A stretch of 64,000 bases of DNA, taken from NCBI GenBank assembly GCA_947561715.1, contig OX387204.1, forward strand, positions 17,675,001 to 17,739,000. Direction: 5' to 3'. Made by a program: the position numbers and the translations under genes. Below, in pieces: positions 24,301 to 37,431 of this stretch. The stretch comes from Ascidia mentula. Taxonomy: Eukaryota > Chordata > Ascidiacea > Phlebobranchia > Ascidiidae. Within the stretch, counting starts at the first letter, position 1; the number at the start of each line of letters is the position of its first letter. Below the pieces are notes generated by a model. The model was not told the origin of the DNA and did not search any database. It worked only from the letters and a program-made list of their open reading frames with translations.

Positions 24301-26975
24301 TAGTTTTGAAAATGCTACTTTATTTTTGCTAAAATACGATATAATGCCCTTATTTTTTGCATTTGCCAAATCTATTGCATGAGAGATATAAACAAACGAA
24401 ACACTACAATGTAAAAGTTGCAGTATTTTTTTGCAACGCACAAGCTTAACCGGTCGAGGGAATAAATAAACTGGAGAAAATGTAGAATTTGTGCGAAAAG
24501 GGCATCTAGACCTTGTGGAAAATGACTTTATTGACAAAAAATTGCCCACGTAATTATACTGCACCAAGAAATAAACGTGATCTAGTTTCGGCATCACCTT
24601 GCGTCAAATGCATCGTGCTTAACAAACATTTAAATTCAATTACCATCCGGCTGTTTTGCTTTTTGGCCTGAAAATCTCAAAAACAACTGTAGGCGAAAGG
24701 ATAATTTGGCTTTTTAGTTATAAAGATTATGGTGGAATTTTACTTTTTTGTGCCTCAGCTTTCGTTACCGATCTCATTTTTTTACTCGTAACGCAAACAT
24801 TGACGAACATCGGGTGTAAGAAGAAAAAAATGAATTATTTTATACGCTGGTGATTCACTTTGCTGGTGTTTCGAAACGACATATAAGGCAGTAAATACCA
24901 ATTTATCTTTTTATATTTGTTTGAATCTCTTGGGAATTTTATAGTTTTGCTTCTAGTTCTTTTATGCCGTTTATTTTGTGGCAAAAGGGTTTTTCCAGCA
25001 GAAAACGAAACGGGATGTTTTTTTAAGTTATTTGTGTCCAAAAATATTCGTTTTCTCCGTTTGTTTTGTTCGTTGCTAGTAGCAACTATTCAACGAAACC
25101 AAATGTCAAAATTATATTTTGCTCTTATTTATTTCAAAGATTAGAAAGTCTTATTCACAATTTTTAAGGTTCGGGCGAATGTAAAAAACATTATCAGTGT
25201 TTTTTTCTCAAATATAAAAATCCGTTGATTCCATTACTTTGTCACAACAGGGGTTAAAAGAATATTGAAAAAAATTATTGGTAGGTATTGCGGCGCGTAA
25301 CCAAACTTACAACTACTTTCCCTGTTGTCGTCAAAAGATTTTGATTAGCGCAAATGTAAATATAATTCGACAACTTAACCTAAAATATTTGCATTTATTA
25401 TATATTATTCAGGCTTGTTGCGCCGCGTTATTTGTTGGTTGTTTCAAACTTCTCGTGTTTTCTCAATTTGCGCCACCATATTTTGTGCAGAACTCGATTA
25501 TTTTGTTTTTTTAATTTGGTTATTTTCCTTCAAAGGCGAATAACGGGATATCTTTGTTCACCTTATTACGAGCTTTTTTTGCCAATAGCAACAAAAATAT
25601 TTGCAAAAACTTCTGACTGTTCTTACCTGTGATCTCGTAGGTGATCTTGTCGTCGGAACGCCTTATTGCAAACTTCGCACGTGTAAGGTCTCTCATCTGT
25701 GTGAGTACGTTCGTGAATAAGAAGATTGTACGACTTCGTGAACTCCCGACCGCAGTATTTGCATATGTAGCGCTTCTTTGGCCTGCTCGGAATGCGGCTG
25801 TTCGTCTGCTTTGAGCTCTGACTGTACGGAAGCGATGTTGTGGAACCGGGGTTTATCAGCGTTGCGTGTCCGCACGATAAAGCGTGATTCGGCCTCGGTT
25901 TCACGATCTTATTCGACCGACTTTCGGGCTCAGAAGTCCGGCCGCAGTTAAAAGGTAACGCCGAAGTCGGGTTGCGAGTAGGAAAATGGTCAGTAGGCAC
26001 AGGGCGCGAACCGGAGAAATGGGACAACTCGTCACTGCTTCGCCGTTGTGTCGTCACACAGTCCGACTTCATCCGGTTCTGCTGCAGTTGTTGTAAGAAC
26101 TGACTCATTGAATGTTCGGCGTTTAGAGCGGAAAGTGCTGGTGGTGTTACAGATTGCGAGGACGATTGCGCTAGTTCCGGTATACTGAAACTTCCTGTTC
26201 TGTCCAACGAAGTTCCACAGTCGCGAGTCAAAGCCGGCAGGTCGGGAAAGGAACGCCCTACACTCGCACCGACGTCTTTTTCCGCCATATTTGCACAGCC
26301 GGCAATTGACGTTACGAGATCGCGAAAGGCGCCACCGTATGCGTAGTAGTAGGCGGATAATTGCAGAAGGTTTGGCGTCGGTTGCGGTAATCTCAGTCCA
26401 AGCCAATCCAACTGGTACCTCGGGTCTGATAAGGATAAAGGCATTGCCAAAGGCACTCGTTGGCTCGCAAGAGCCTTGAAAGCCCACGGAATTTGTGGCT
26501 GGACTGGTGTTGGACTGAAAATCGGCATCGTAACTGGCAGGCGATTGGCAAACGGCGTAAAGCTGGTTGGCAGAGTTGGCGATTGGACAAACCCGTCCAT
26601 TTCTGACCAGTTCATTGTGCTTCTTTGCGCCGACGTGTCGGTCTCCGCCGGTTTTCGAATCACCGATGCCCTTTCCACGCAGGCAAAGGCGGACGATGGC
26701 GTTACGGTCGGACGCGCACCGTCTTCCGATCCGGATCCATGCGATTTGAAGCTCGACGTCGAAGCTGACCGGTAAAATTCCGGCATGTTACGAAATCCCG
26801 AGTCTGCCGTATGCAAAGAGGCCGAGTTGGAACGACTCAAAACGATGTCCTCATCACTGCTCATGCCGCCATCACTGGGAGTGGATGGCAGGCGCTTGCT
26901 GGGCCCGACGCTCATCAGTCCTCTAAGTCCACTAGTTTGCTTCTCGCCTCTCGCGGCTACTTCAAACTCAATCAT
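18387..26975 (-). CDS. osr: Odd-skipped-related zinc-finger transcription factor
   Basis: Nuclear DNA-binding factor of the Odd-skipped/OSR family, which patterns mesoderm, gut and kidney-type tissue in animals. Coding exons on the - strand: 26975-25627, 19647-19548, 19426-19314 and 18603-18387; all junctions are GT-AG and phases agree, giving 592 residues. Fingers lie near residues 403-425, 431-453, 459-481, 487-509 and 515-537. The family block [20 protein letters not shown], then RRQDHLRDH and [13 protein letters not shown], is nearly invariant; fingers four and five ([18 protein letters not shown]) match the long OSR2/Bowl type. The conserved family intron splits the second finger's final His-Arg region. 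The N-terminal 400 residues are Ser/Pro-rich, with FSIPELA (263-269) resembling an eh1 motif. The frame is open upstream to 27059, but that codon is GTG; the first ATG, 26975, is chosen. Intron 1 is 6 kb, AT-rich, without other genes. Confidence 0.95.
18938..18972 (+). ncRNA. Hammerhead-like motif, Penelope-type remnant
   Basis: CTGATGA (18938-18944), a stem (GGTT with AACC, extended by GTT/AAC past one bulged base) and GAAACGTC follow in the order of a hammerhead ribozyme core. One extra A sits before the stem. The same layout occurs next to the Penelope-like element at 55,264-55,299. Hammerhead motifs are known from the terminal repeats of Penelope-like elements; here it lies inside OSR intron/3' territory, opposite in strand to OSR. 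Activity is not claimed. Confidence 0.45.
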
Positions 26976-27074
26976 TGACTTGAAATATTGCGGAACTACA
27001 CAAGCTCGGATATTTGCAAAATGGTGGTTTGGCTGTTGTGACTGGCACGGTATGAGCACCTGCTTCGTCGAGCG

Positions 27075-27082
27075 CTTATATA
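27075..27082 (-). promoter_or_regulatory. TATA box of OSR
   Basis: TATATAAG on the - strand, about 100 bases before the chosen ATG at 26975. Transcription starting 25-30 bases further on (near 27,047) would give a leader of about 70 bases and would exclude the open but ATG-less codons above. Confidence 0.55.
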
Positions 27083-30000
27083 TCGCTGCTGCTTTTTCAA
27101 TCCCCGCTCGGGGCTACCTGCAAAGGCTGCGCGAAACGGTAGCCGCCTTTTTTCGTCGAGCTACAACTCCCTGGCGTGAGAGCCGCCAATTGCAGTTCGC
27201 TTATCCCGCACCACAGTGGTGAAAACTGCCGAGCGAGAGAGAAAGACTTCTGTCTTTTTTTCAAGTTTGTCGTTTTCGTCCGCTTGAAATTCGCGTCATT
27301 TCCAAGATCGTGTTTCTTGTCCTGTCTGTATTTGGAAAACTCCCTTAGTACTTTGGAAATTAGTCGTTTGAAAATTCAGTCAGTGCATGTTTACCTGTGA
27401 AAATAATCTAATATTAGCAACTATATATTTAGCTAGGTAATGATTTTCACGATAAAAAGACTGAAAAACAAACAGACTAACCACCGTGTGTTTTCACATA
27501 CGTTGCAACACAACACTATAAAAAGCATCGTTTATTCTTGTTTAAAAGCGGATGTTGGCTTTATGCTTGGCAAGTGGCGGAAGTCATGAAAGATTTCTGA
27601 ATATTATAATTATTTTGGTGTATCAGAATTGTTTCTTTTGGGCTGAAAAAATTGTGGGTTGGATTCATTCCGGAACAGCAATTAGCGGTGAACCGGTGTG
27701 TAACAAACTTTCCACATGAATAAAAATCAGACTTCCCGGCAAAATATCACCGGGCTGAAATGGGAAGCGTTAATTGGTTGAGTTCACGAACCACGCTGTT
27801 TGACAATAAATCCCGTCTGTGCGGAATTTTCTACGGTACGAAGTGAAAATCGTGATTTTGTGAACATCACCGCAATGAGTCACAAAATACTTCGCTTGTA
27901 ATCGAGCAGCAATGTTGGCGTCAAGTGTTTTCATACAAACCCGCCTCCACAGCTGTACCATCTCATAGCAAAGCGACTCGACCTTTTTGTCCGTCAATCT
28001 TATAAGATTTTCAATGCAATCACCCGCCCTTGTATACTATACACTTGCGTGTCTTGCAGTAAACGCTTTCTAGTTGGCCAAATTTCGCAGCAATTTGACG
28101 ACCACGCTATTTTCGTCAACCGTCTGCACCACGCCTACAAAATGGACTTTTGTTTCAATGAGCACTCGATAAAACCTGTTTCGCGGCATTTACTGTGTCC
28201 TGCGAAGTTGTGAAGTTTTCTTGGACACAAGTTTAGTTTTGAGAGACAACTTTTCTTGGCGTTAACTTTTTCGGTCAGGTTGGCAGAATTGAGCTTGTAA
28301 TTAGTGTCTGCTACTTTTCCATAAAAAAACTAGACGCTGTGGTCATGTGGCTTTTCAATGAACTTCGTGGCCGGGTTACTCAAAATTATGTCCAAAGTTT
28401 ACATTTGCATATATCGTCGTTTCCGTCGAACAGTGGCGCCTTTTAAATGCCACGGTGCTTTTGCCGTTTTCGCTCGGCAACCTTTTGCAAAATTCTTGCC
28501 CAAGGCGCGCGATGTCATAACTGTGGAACGTGGCGCGTGCAAAGTGTTTTTATGGAGGCCAGATTGCTAAAGGTTGCGGTGAATGGGAAAGTTTCTGTCG
28601 CAGCTTTAGCACCACTGCCCTATATCCCGGGGAATACCGACAGCACAATAAATAATAAGGCGCTTGTTCGCGGATAAATCGCGAGTTCACCAGAAATGCG
28701 CATAACTTCTACTCATCAGCAGGCCGGTTTTGCTACAAGTTTCAAAAGAAAAATAATCTGTTTCACGTGAATGTCGGAATATTAGAGGAAATATTTATTC
28801 ATTGAGGGAGAACGAGTTTTTTGTGGAATGTAGAGAATTTTTGCCTGCTTTTAATTTTACCTGAAAGTTAAACGCCGGGCTGCAATCGATTTTAAGGAAA
28901 AAAAAACGGAAGAGTATATTTTACGTTGTTCGAGCCAAAACACATTAAAATTAAGAGCGCCTTTGGGTAAAAGAGCCTAAAATGTTTATCAAAAGGATGC
29001 TCATAGTCCCAAATAAGGACAAATCTTAAAAATGTGGAAACCCGTATTTTCTAAGACGTCGACTTCCAAAATAAAGACAAATCTTAATAGAAGTAAAATA
29101 AAAACATGATCTGCGCAAAAGAAAGTTTTACTACAAACGTTTTTTAGAAATAATTTAGTAAAATCTGGCTGGTAATTTATTTGTAAAGTTTAATACATTT
29201 ATAAAGTCACCTAGTTTATTGTAAAACACATGGATTTCGCCTGCGCAGGCATCATGGTTTCAAATACAGATGTTAGGCCATCACGCGTTACATCAACGCT
29301 ATCTGATGCAAATCCCCGCTCGCAAGGTAGTAATTATATGAGATCACCGTCATATTCGTCACTTAAGAAATGAGTAACCGCCATGAGACGAAACTACGTC
29401 GAATTTCTCTGACGTTTTCCACATGTATTATAAGCTCTACACACGCAGGAGGAAGGTTGGGCAACTATTTTCCACGCAGCGCCAGCATGAAACACCAATT
29501 AAGAAACTAATCGTCACAATTCAAAATATCTCAGAACAAACAAAACACACCTTGTTATTGCAACATTGAATTCGTTGTGCGTGAAACAATTCGAGTTTGC
29601 TATTTCGTTGTACGGATTATTACAGGTCACAGTATTGGCCAACAGGTGTTTTTGTGATCAAGGTAAAAAAAACTTATTTGTACTTCTTTTTTTACAGTAT
29701 TCTGACACGCCCAATTTACTAAATAGGCTATATTTTCTCTGCGGGCATATTCAGTGTTTTGCAAAAAAAACAGGTTGTCAACCTTTAGCATACAATGAAC
29801 CAAATTACTGTTTAGCACTAAACTTGTACACACCCGGACCCATAAAACCTAAGTTATTGGAGATTATTTTGGTTCTTTAATCCACACGAAACCGATTAAA
29901 GACAACCCACAGGTTATGCCCTAAATGTCTCAAATGAGTTTTGTTCATTTACGATGATATTTGCCGTTTTATGGGGCCGGTGCCATAGGTTGCCCACCTC

Positions 30001-30090
30001 TGACCTAAATATAACTTTTCGTTTTGGGGAATTGCAATATGTCTTAGGTGTAGAACATACTATGACCAGACAAGGGCCGCGGGCCATACC
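27083..30090. other. Upstream region of OSR, no supported gene
   Basis: About 3 kb upstream of the OSR promoter; AT-rich with no coding exon I can support. Likely to include OSR regulatory DNA by position only. Confidence 0.45.
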
Positions 30091-30240
30091 AGCTGGGTCT
30101 GTCACATTCTCCCGATAAGTCGGAGCGAGATTTGAAAAATCAAGCTCCCGGTAGGTTTGAACTCGTGACCCTTGGCTTACCATGGTCAACGCTCTACCAA
30201 CTGAGCTGCAAGAACTCAGCGGTTGAACGGTATATTGTGG
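30091..30240 (-). mobile_element. tRNA-derived SINE-like repeat, copy 1
   Basis: Aligned with copy 2 at 60,166-60,316 over the whole length. On the - strand bases 30215-30144 form a tRNA-like head: a 7-bp acceptor stem with wobbles, GCTCAGTTGGTAGAGC as D arm/A box and GAGTTCAAACC as B box. The anticodon arm does not pair, so it is not a working tRNA. The repeat extends upstream of the head to a shared CCACAATATACCG. Confidence 0.75.
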
Positions 30241-30819
30241 TCTTCTGCGATGTTGCAGCTAATGTTTAATTTAAATTTGTGGTTAGTGGTCGTCTTGGTT
30301 TTGCAAGCGTGTCTGTATTTTTTTTTAAAGTAACCTATTCCAAGAAATTTTTGGGGACGTTGTCAGCAGTGGTACTTTAAGTATATGCGTGGTGGCGATA
30401 TTTATCGATAAACCTATTCCCCTGTGTGTCTTGGCCATCCCGATCCTCGTAAACATATCGCGGTATTCGTGACATTTTTGTGGTGAATACGCATTTTCTT
30501 CCTAACGCGCGATCTCCTATTTAGGGCAGCCTAAAATATGAAGGCGGAGTTTTGGCGTTTGAGAAAAGTTTAATTCCAGGAAGAAGATGGAGGTACAGAA
30601 TTGTAGTTTAAACGTTTTTTTTAATAGAAAGCAATTTTGTTTGGTTCATTGTTTAAGAAACAATAACCCCACGTGTGTTTGAAGAAAGTGGTGAGAATTC
30701 GGTGAAAAGAAACAAACTCCGTATGATCAATAAAAAGTTGTCAAACCACGTCATATTGTTGTTTTGACACGAATCGAACTTTTCCTAATGGCGATAAACG
30801 AGACTTTATTTCCCATCGT

Positions 30820-31440
30820 TTATTGTTGGTCTCTTTTCTTCGTGATAACGTGGCGGTTGTGGTCGCAACTTTGCAAGTCACTTCCGCCGCTGGCCAAAAT
30901 GTAGTTCAACGTCTCGACTCGCGATAAATCGCAGGATGGCGCGGGCCGGTCGTGCCTGAACACCGCCTCCAAGTGCGTATCACGTTCGCAAATCGTGACC
31001 GGTGACAGCGAAAACATCGCTAGCACGATCGCTCAGCTTACAATCGAAACTGTGCAGTGACGCAGCATCGCGCTCCACGAGTCACGCCGACAAACATAAT
31101 GCCCGTATCGTCGCCTGCTACTTTTGCCGGAATGGAGAAGGGCTTTTCCCGCTGCATCGGACCAACACCCAGGGCCGCGGAGAGGCGGGTCGCCCGCGGC
31201 TGCCGCCCAGGCCTATCACGTTTGACGGCGAAGAATCGTCGCATTGAAATCCATTGTCCGCAAAGTCACGCGGGAGATTGTGAGAAACGCATTACGCAGA
31301 TGGCGACGCCACGATCCGCCTTTGCCGCACTGGAGTAAACGTGCGTATGAGACAGAACAACAACAGGTTCAAGGCGGGTCGCCTTTGGTTACAAACATCC
31401 GAATTTACGCCGCGCAATCATCGCCTCTACCGTATTAGGG
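30820..31440. other. GC-rich island with overlapping open frames
   Basis: A 600-bp GC-rich block in AT-rich surroundings, open in several frames on both strands. On the - strand ATG 31017 gives 65 codons containing LSRVETLNYILASGG; on the + strand ATG 31099 gives 79 codons ending at 31338. No frame matches a family. It may be a CpG-type regulatory island or an exon of an unidentified gene. Confidence 0.35.
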
Positions 31441-34400
31441 CTTGCAGGAGATAGTCGTGGACTTCGCCACTTCTTGTTCGTGTCCGCTGTCCAGGCCTTC
31501 ATCACGAGACAGATTATCACCGACCGGGTATAAGGTTGGGCTTGGCACAAGGTGGCAACTGCAGCACTGTGCGACTGTGATGTTTGTTTACAACATTGAT
31601 TCGGATTAATTTGACCAAAACGTCTTCAGAATGTATCGTATATGTGGCTAATATATACGGTATCGGTCGTGACAAGAACGTTATGCGTTTGGCCGGTGTA
31701 GCAACGTCAACGTTTTCGGACGAACCACGAGACCTCCAAACTTTAATTATTGAATTGTTCACATACATATATTTGACAAGAATACAAATTGTTTAAAAAC
31801 GCATGGAAGTTGGAACTTTGAACGTACTGTTACGTCATTTAAATTAGTGGAATTTGGACGAAGAACGTTTTTCTATTATTTAGTATTTCGACTTCCTTAA
31901 ATTTTATATTGGCCAGGGAGTTATAAATGTAAATGCAACGAATATTATTTTAAACGCGGCACTAAGACACCAACTTTTACGTGTTGGTTGAGCTGTCTGT
32001 CAAATTCTCGGCTTTTAATTGAATCTCTTGTGAGTCGACATTATGCAATCCTTGAAAGTTGCGCAACGCCGACGATATTTCATGACAAGGTTCGTGTGTT
32101 GGTGGTTGTTGGGTGAAGGTGTTACACAACTTTTTAATTTTCCACGAGAGCTTTTATTCCACAAATACCGCAAGACAAAATTTCACGAACGTCCTGCTGT
32201 CTCTGTAAAATTTGCAGAGTTTTCTGAAGCAGAACTTTTATCCTGTTCTTTATTTACACGTACCCGGGCCATTACATGACGGGTTGGGTAAAAAAAACAA
32301 AAAAAAGTGTGAAAAAAAAATAGAAATTATTACTGCCACAAGAAAGTCCCGGAACTCGTGCCCCTGTTACCATGGAAACATAAAAAATATTTTATTGAAA
32401 TTGATTTGTGAAAAGTTAAGAACCAAATTCGCGCTGAATATAAACGCTGCTTGTGTGAATATTTCCACTTGACACAAGGAAACATTCGGAACCGCCTAGT
32501 GTGAATGTTTGACGTGCGCGGGCTGCGCCTAATCGTATTGGATGTTTGTAGTCAAACTTATAAAAATTATGTTACTGCAGACAGCGCGCAATTGCCTCTG
32601 GCCGACGATTCGAACATTATATGTTGCAGTTGCAGATTATGTAACTGATACGTTTAACCGCTGTGAAAAACCCAATCTTATTTGTTTCTTGCGCCGGTTT
32701 AAAAAACGGCTACAATGGCTGCAACGATACAAATTCCAGTAATAAAATAGTGTTACGCGAAAAATTTTGCTGTTGCGACCCAACCGGTAACAAGCAGGCA
32801 TCGTGGGCGTGTACAAGTGGAGAAGGAATGTGCTGGTGTGGTTCGATTTCATCCGGGCGTATAGCCTATATGGGCACACAAAACGTAATTCGACCAATCT
32901 TGGTTCGGATCTTGGACTTCGTCTCCACCGGGTACTTATGTCGCGGTACAGGAATATTTTCCCTGCCGAAGCTTGACTGGCAGCTAGCCGTACCCGGCAG
33001 GCGGAATCGGTAGCCCCGTGGTTGATTGTTCCGGCGATAACCTCAAAAATGATACTCGCGCCTCATTAAACTTGCTGTAGCCCTCGCCGCGAAGCCGACA
33101 AGGATGTGAAATAAACGGCACAAGAGCGCAAAGATAATCACCTGAGCGCTTTTACATGAGGTATCTGGTTGCAAGAGCGACTGCCAATTGGCAGCTTTGG
33201 CAACGTTCCAGGACTGCATTTGCATCGCCTTATCTCACACTTGACATAACTCACAAGCTTGTTTATGAGGCGGCGCGATGAACATGGGACGAGACAGCGG
33301 AAATGTTATCATACCTCACAGAGTTCAAAACAAACTGTTGCTTCAGTGCCTTTTATACTCAGCGTTTGTCGCATTGCAGGTAACTACTGTAGTAACATTA
33401 CTTACATTTGTCGCAACAAAACCTGCGTGGAGCGTTTTCTCGCATCTGCATCTAACCTAACTTCACTGCCGCCAGAACTCACAATTCGCCGGATGAACCC
33501 GACGATACGAAGTCAACTTCTTCGTGTTGTCCGCTTTAAAAGCTCTCCCATTAAGCGGGGATGCGCGAAGAAGGGGGCAAACCTTCACCGATTCCGTCCT
33601 CGATCCACGAGACGATTTTTTCGAGGACATTCGCCATCCCGAGCCCCGCGACGCTATTTCTTCTCACGATTGTTTTTGAAATCGCGAATTTCGATTTTTT
33701 TTCAACCGGTAAAAGCACTTGATGGGCAGTCTGTTGCGCCACCGCGTGGTAGTCTGATTGTTTATTGACTTTCTTATTTCTGTACACGTGTCTGTAGTCT
33801 GTTCTCGCTAAAATCAAATCTTCATTTTTAACGTAAATCATTATAAGTCACATGGTAAAAGATGCTGATATTTGCAAGGGTTCCAGTGACATTTCGATTC
33901 AGCTGCCCACGTTTAAAGATGCGAGATGAAGTGCACAGTTTGTTTCCGCAACCGTTTGATTCCAGTGTTATAAAGTCTGTTTGATTCCCTTTGGGGCCAA
34001 TCTGGACCCGTCAAACTGGCTGTTCGCAAGGCTACACTCTTAAGATTCCGGGAATTGGACTTGACCTCTTATTCACCCAGTCTAAAACACAACAGCCTAA
34101 GGTAGGAATACCTTAAATTATTTACGCCTTGTAATGGTAGCCCAGGACCTGATAAAATCGTCTAAGCTCCCGGTTTTCAAGCCATGCAATTTAGCCGCCC
34201 TAAGAAAACAAAGATTATCGTGCGTTCAGGTATTGATTTCAAGATGAAGAGTATGACCAAGCACCAAACGTTTCCTACACTGTTTGTAAAAGTTATATTG
34301 CTGCATGTGGTTGAAAGTTACACACGAAAAATGGCAGGCGATCATTTTTTTATCAAAACCAACAGAAGTATTATTTTCGCCTAAACGGCTTCGTCAGTTT

Positions 34401-35214
34401 CTTCTTCAAACTTATTCAAATAAAAGTACAGAATTTTTGGACTTGGGCGTAGCAACATAACAATTTTGGTTGAAAACGCAAGAAAACACGGGACGGTATA
34501 TGTTTTCCCACCAACGTTGCACGTAAAGTCCAACATAAGCAATTAGGCCGCTACCTGAAATGAATAATTTCTTTGAAGCACTCAACTCTGCGATAACATC
34601 ACCCTGTGACACAAAAACACCGCTGTGCACTCCACAAGAAGGCGAACTCTCGATGTTGATGTCAATGTGCAGTTCTACGCATTGCCATAAGCTATTTCGG
34701 CTACTGGAGTCTAGGTATTATTTACGACACAAACAACATGATTTTACAAGAAAAAGGGAATTTCACTTTAGTTTATGAGCGGAGTGAAGATGTGGAATCT
34801 GTACTTGGGACTCTCGCAGTTGCTGAAATAACAAATAGAATTATTAGCAAAATACACTCGAAAGCAAAACGTGACTGCTTTAATTTAGTTTTGCTACGTA
34901 AGTAAAATGAAGTTCTGAAAATAAAACACACAAACACATTGTATTGCCCCAAATTGCCACGAAAGTAAGTTTTTAATGCGAAGTGTACCCAACAGCCAAT
35001 ATCTCACCATGTGCACCTATGTCGTTGCCACGATTTTAGGTACACGAACAATGGGTGGGGTACGATTTTCTTTTCATGTTTACACGATTTTGGTTGTTGT
35101 CGATTTCAACACTGTTTGTGAGTATATTTGAGCTATTTCGTGTGAAGGGGGATTTGGTTTGAGAAATGCTTTTTATAGTTAAAATCACCTAAAAAACAAA
35201 GTTTTCTGTATTTG
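31441..35214. other. Intergenic, weak exon candidates only
   Basis: No secure gene. At 33637-33583 (-) an ATG followed by 18 codons (MANVLEKIVSWIEDGIGE) ends at a possible donor. It looks like a short first exon, but no partner exon was found. Confidence 0.25.
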
Positions 35215-35360
35215 TTTTTTGTTTGCCCGTCAAGTTGAACCATACAGTTTTTGTTTTTAGATAGTTGCAGACCTTGATAGCCAATCACAGCGAAGTTTTG
35301 AATGACTGACAGATATATGTATGAAAACCTAAACTTAGTGCAATCTAAAAATATCAAATG
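35215..35360. repeat. Dispersed repeat, copy A
   Basis: Shares TTGCCCGTCAAGTT-like, GATAGTTGCA, CCAATCACAGC and AAACTTAG blocks, in the same order, with 36,850-37,035. The two copies are diverged and differ in length; family unknown. Confidence 0.55.
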
Positions 35361-35762
35361 CTTTTGGGCTTCCAGAAGAGTTACGATGTTGAAACCAGTT
35401 TGTCCAAATACAAGTTAATTTATATATCTTGGTTTGTGGACAGTCTTAAAACGAAGCTTCAATCTAACTAAAGATTAAAAACCAATCGAAAACAGTTCAG
35501 GAAAGCGATAACATCTCGGAATCGTTACCAGGAATTGATTTGGATTATATAATATCCTAATGACATTACAAGCTTTTAGCCTCAGGGTTTAAGCGATTGG
35601 CAACCAAATACGTTTTGATTCCTGCCATCATATTAGTAAGGAGTCTAAGTAGCCTGAATATATTAGTACAATTTGCTATTACACTTTCCTGTTCAAACGG
35701 ACGAAATTGGTCGTTAAATTGCAAAAAGATGGCGAATGACGTGAGCCACACATATTTTGACA

Positions 35763-36047
35763 ATGACCGAAGGCTACATAAACGGCGCATCGCTACCGGC
35801 GAGCTCGAAAAGTAAACTGGCCTTAGTTTTGGCCGCTATCAAATCAAACTGCCGGTGGCTTGACGCGCGCATTAAGCTGGTGACACAGATGGGCTGTGGC
35901 GTTTGGTCACGTAGGCACAAGTCAGTTAGGGATTACTATCTGCGGTTGCCCCGACAACGGGTCAGAGGCCGCCGATTGGCTGCAATTCGAAGGTGTGCGA
36001 GTGTCTTTAAGTGGGACGTTGCAACCCAGAAGCCCACATTTTCATAA
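35763..36047 (+). CDS. Unproven open frame
   Basis: ATG 35763 opens 94 codons (starts MTEGYINGASLPASSKSK). The first 39 have coding-like composition and end at a weak donor-like GTGACA (35881). A second ATG in another frame, 35729, also opens 28 codons. No family recognised; included because the local composition is unusual for this gap. Confidence 0.2.
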   Translation: MTEGYINGASLPASSKSKLALVLAAIKSNCRWLDARIKLVTQMGCGVWSRRHKSVRDYYLRLPRQRVRGRRLAAIRRCASVFKWDVATQKPTFS

Positions 36048-36849
36048 TAAATATCTTGCGGAAACAAACTTTAGCCCCGTTTTGCCTAAACGATGTTTGT
36101 TTACAAATCAACTTTGTGAGCTTGCGCTGTGTTGTTGCTACGGGGCCAAGTCACGTTAAGTGATGAGAAATTACCTGGAAGGCAAATCCACAGGGCCTTG
36201 GTTGATCGCGATCGTTTTTATGCCGATTCGGCAAATCGTCTGGCCAAGCAGTAAACAACACTGATCACATCTAAATATAGGCTAAGCGACGTTGAATAAA
36301 CAGGCGTACGGTGGGCTTAATGTCTCCGCGTCGTGTGGTAATGGAATAATCATGACCAAAAGGCTGCGCTTTTAATTACGGGGTAACACAGGCACGCTTT
36401 ACGCCTTTTGGAGTGCTGGGTGTGCTTCGTGTCGCGTTTGTGCGGTCCGCCATGATGTGTTGGATACAGTGGTTTGTCGAAGCCGATTATTTGTAAATGA
36501 AGTGACTCATCTTGAAAATATACGCGGTTACTAAGTTGACGATGTTGGCGAATTTTGTCATGCTTGGCATGAATGTTAAGTAATTTACTAATATCGTTTA
36601 ATCATGGCTGTGTCGGTATAGGTCATCTTGCGTTGGAAAAACCGAATTATTCGATAACGGCAAAAATTCGCGATAATAATCATGAATTTGTTATGGAGTG
36701 TTTCATGTGCACTATGTAGTTTCATACACAAGATATCATACACTTATATAATCTATTGTCTTCACTGGACCTAAGATAGACGGAACGTTTTAGCAACAAT
36801 TTAATTTATTGTGGCACAAAAACGTTGACCTGAATTTTAAAGCGTTGTG

Positions 36850-37045
36850 TTTAAATTGCCCGTCAAGTTACAGTTTCGTCTGTTGATAGTTGCACACCTT
36901 GCCAAAATCTTTGCTCAAATGCGGAAACTTTCGGAGGCGCGACGATACGGCCAACCAATCACAGCATAGTTTTGAAAGGTTAAGAGATATATCATCAAAA
37001 TCTAAACTTAGCGGTATCTAAGTATGTCGAATGGCCGCATCTCTC
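36850..37045. repeat. Dispersed repeat, copy B
   Basis: Second copy of the repeat at 35,215-35,360. Its end runs into GGCCGCATCTCTC, the same terminus as the TTAA-flanked element at 48,362-49,181, so this may be a solo end of that family. Confidence 0.5.
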
Positions 37046-37431
37046 ATAACTTCGTTTCGGACCAACTGACAATTGCATGCCGCTGTTCGATTTCATGGGG
37101 TTTCTGAGATCGTAGATAATCCTCTTCCGCATCGATATCGGTTGTTGTCAGTTCGTATCAAATGTTTTGTATCGGTATTCGCCCAACGTAATGGTTTGGG
37201 GAGAAAATTAATAGCATTCTTAGTTGGTGTTAATATGTTAAAGTAACTACTTAAATTTTATATTGTGTATGCAAATATTAAACCTGCTACCAGACCAAAT
37301 GGTTAATTTGATCATACGACGCAGTTGTAAAGTGCAGTTTTCAAAAGCGAGTGATTTGCTTTGGGTTACGCGATTTTCAACACTGCTGAACAACTGTTTA
37401 TATATTTATTATTTTGTAATATTTTAGTAAG

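Noticed and set aside
26976-27059. Extra 28 codons at the N-terminus of OSR
   Set aside because: The frame is open but begins at GTG, has no ATG, and lies around or upstream of the start expected from the TATA box.
26785-27222. 145-codon + strand frame opposite OSR, and similar frames across 26,030-26,780
   Set aside because: Shadows of the GC-rich OSR exon on the other strand.
30144-30215. Functional tRNA gene (also at 60,217-60,289)
   Set aside because: The anticodon arm does not pair in either copy; both belong to a longer repeat.
30820-31017. bHLH factor suggested by LSRVETLNYILA
   Set aside because: Resembles part of a second helix only; no basic region, first helix or loop precedes it.
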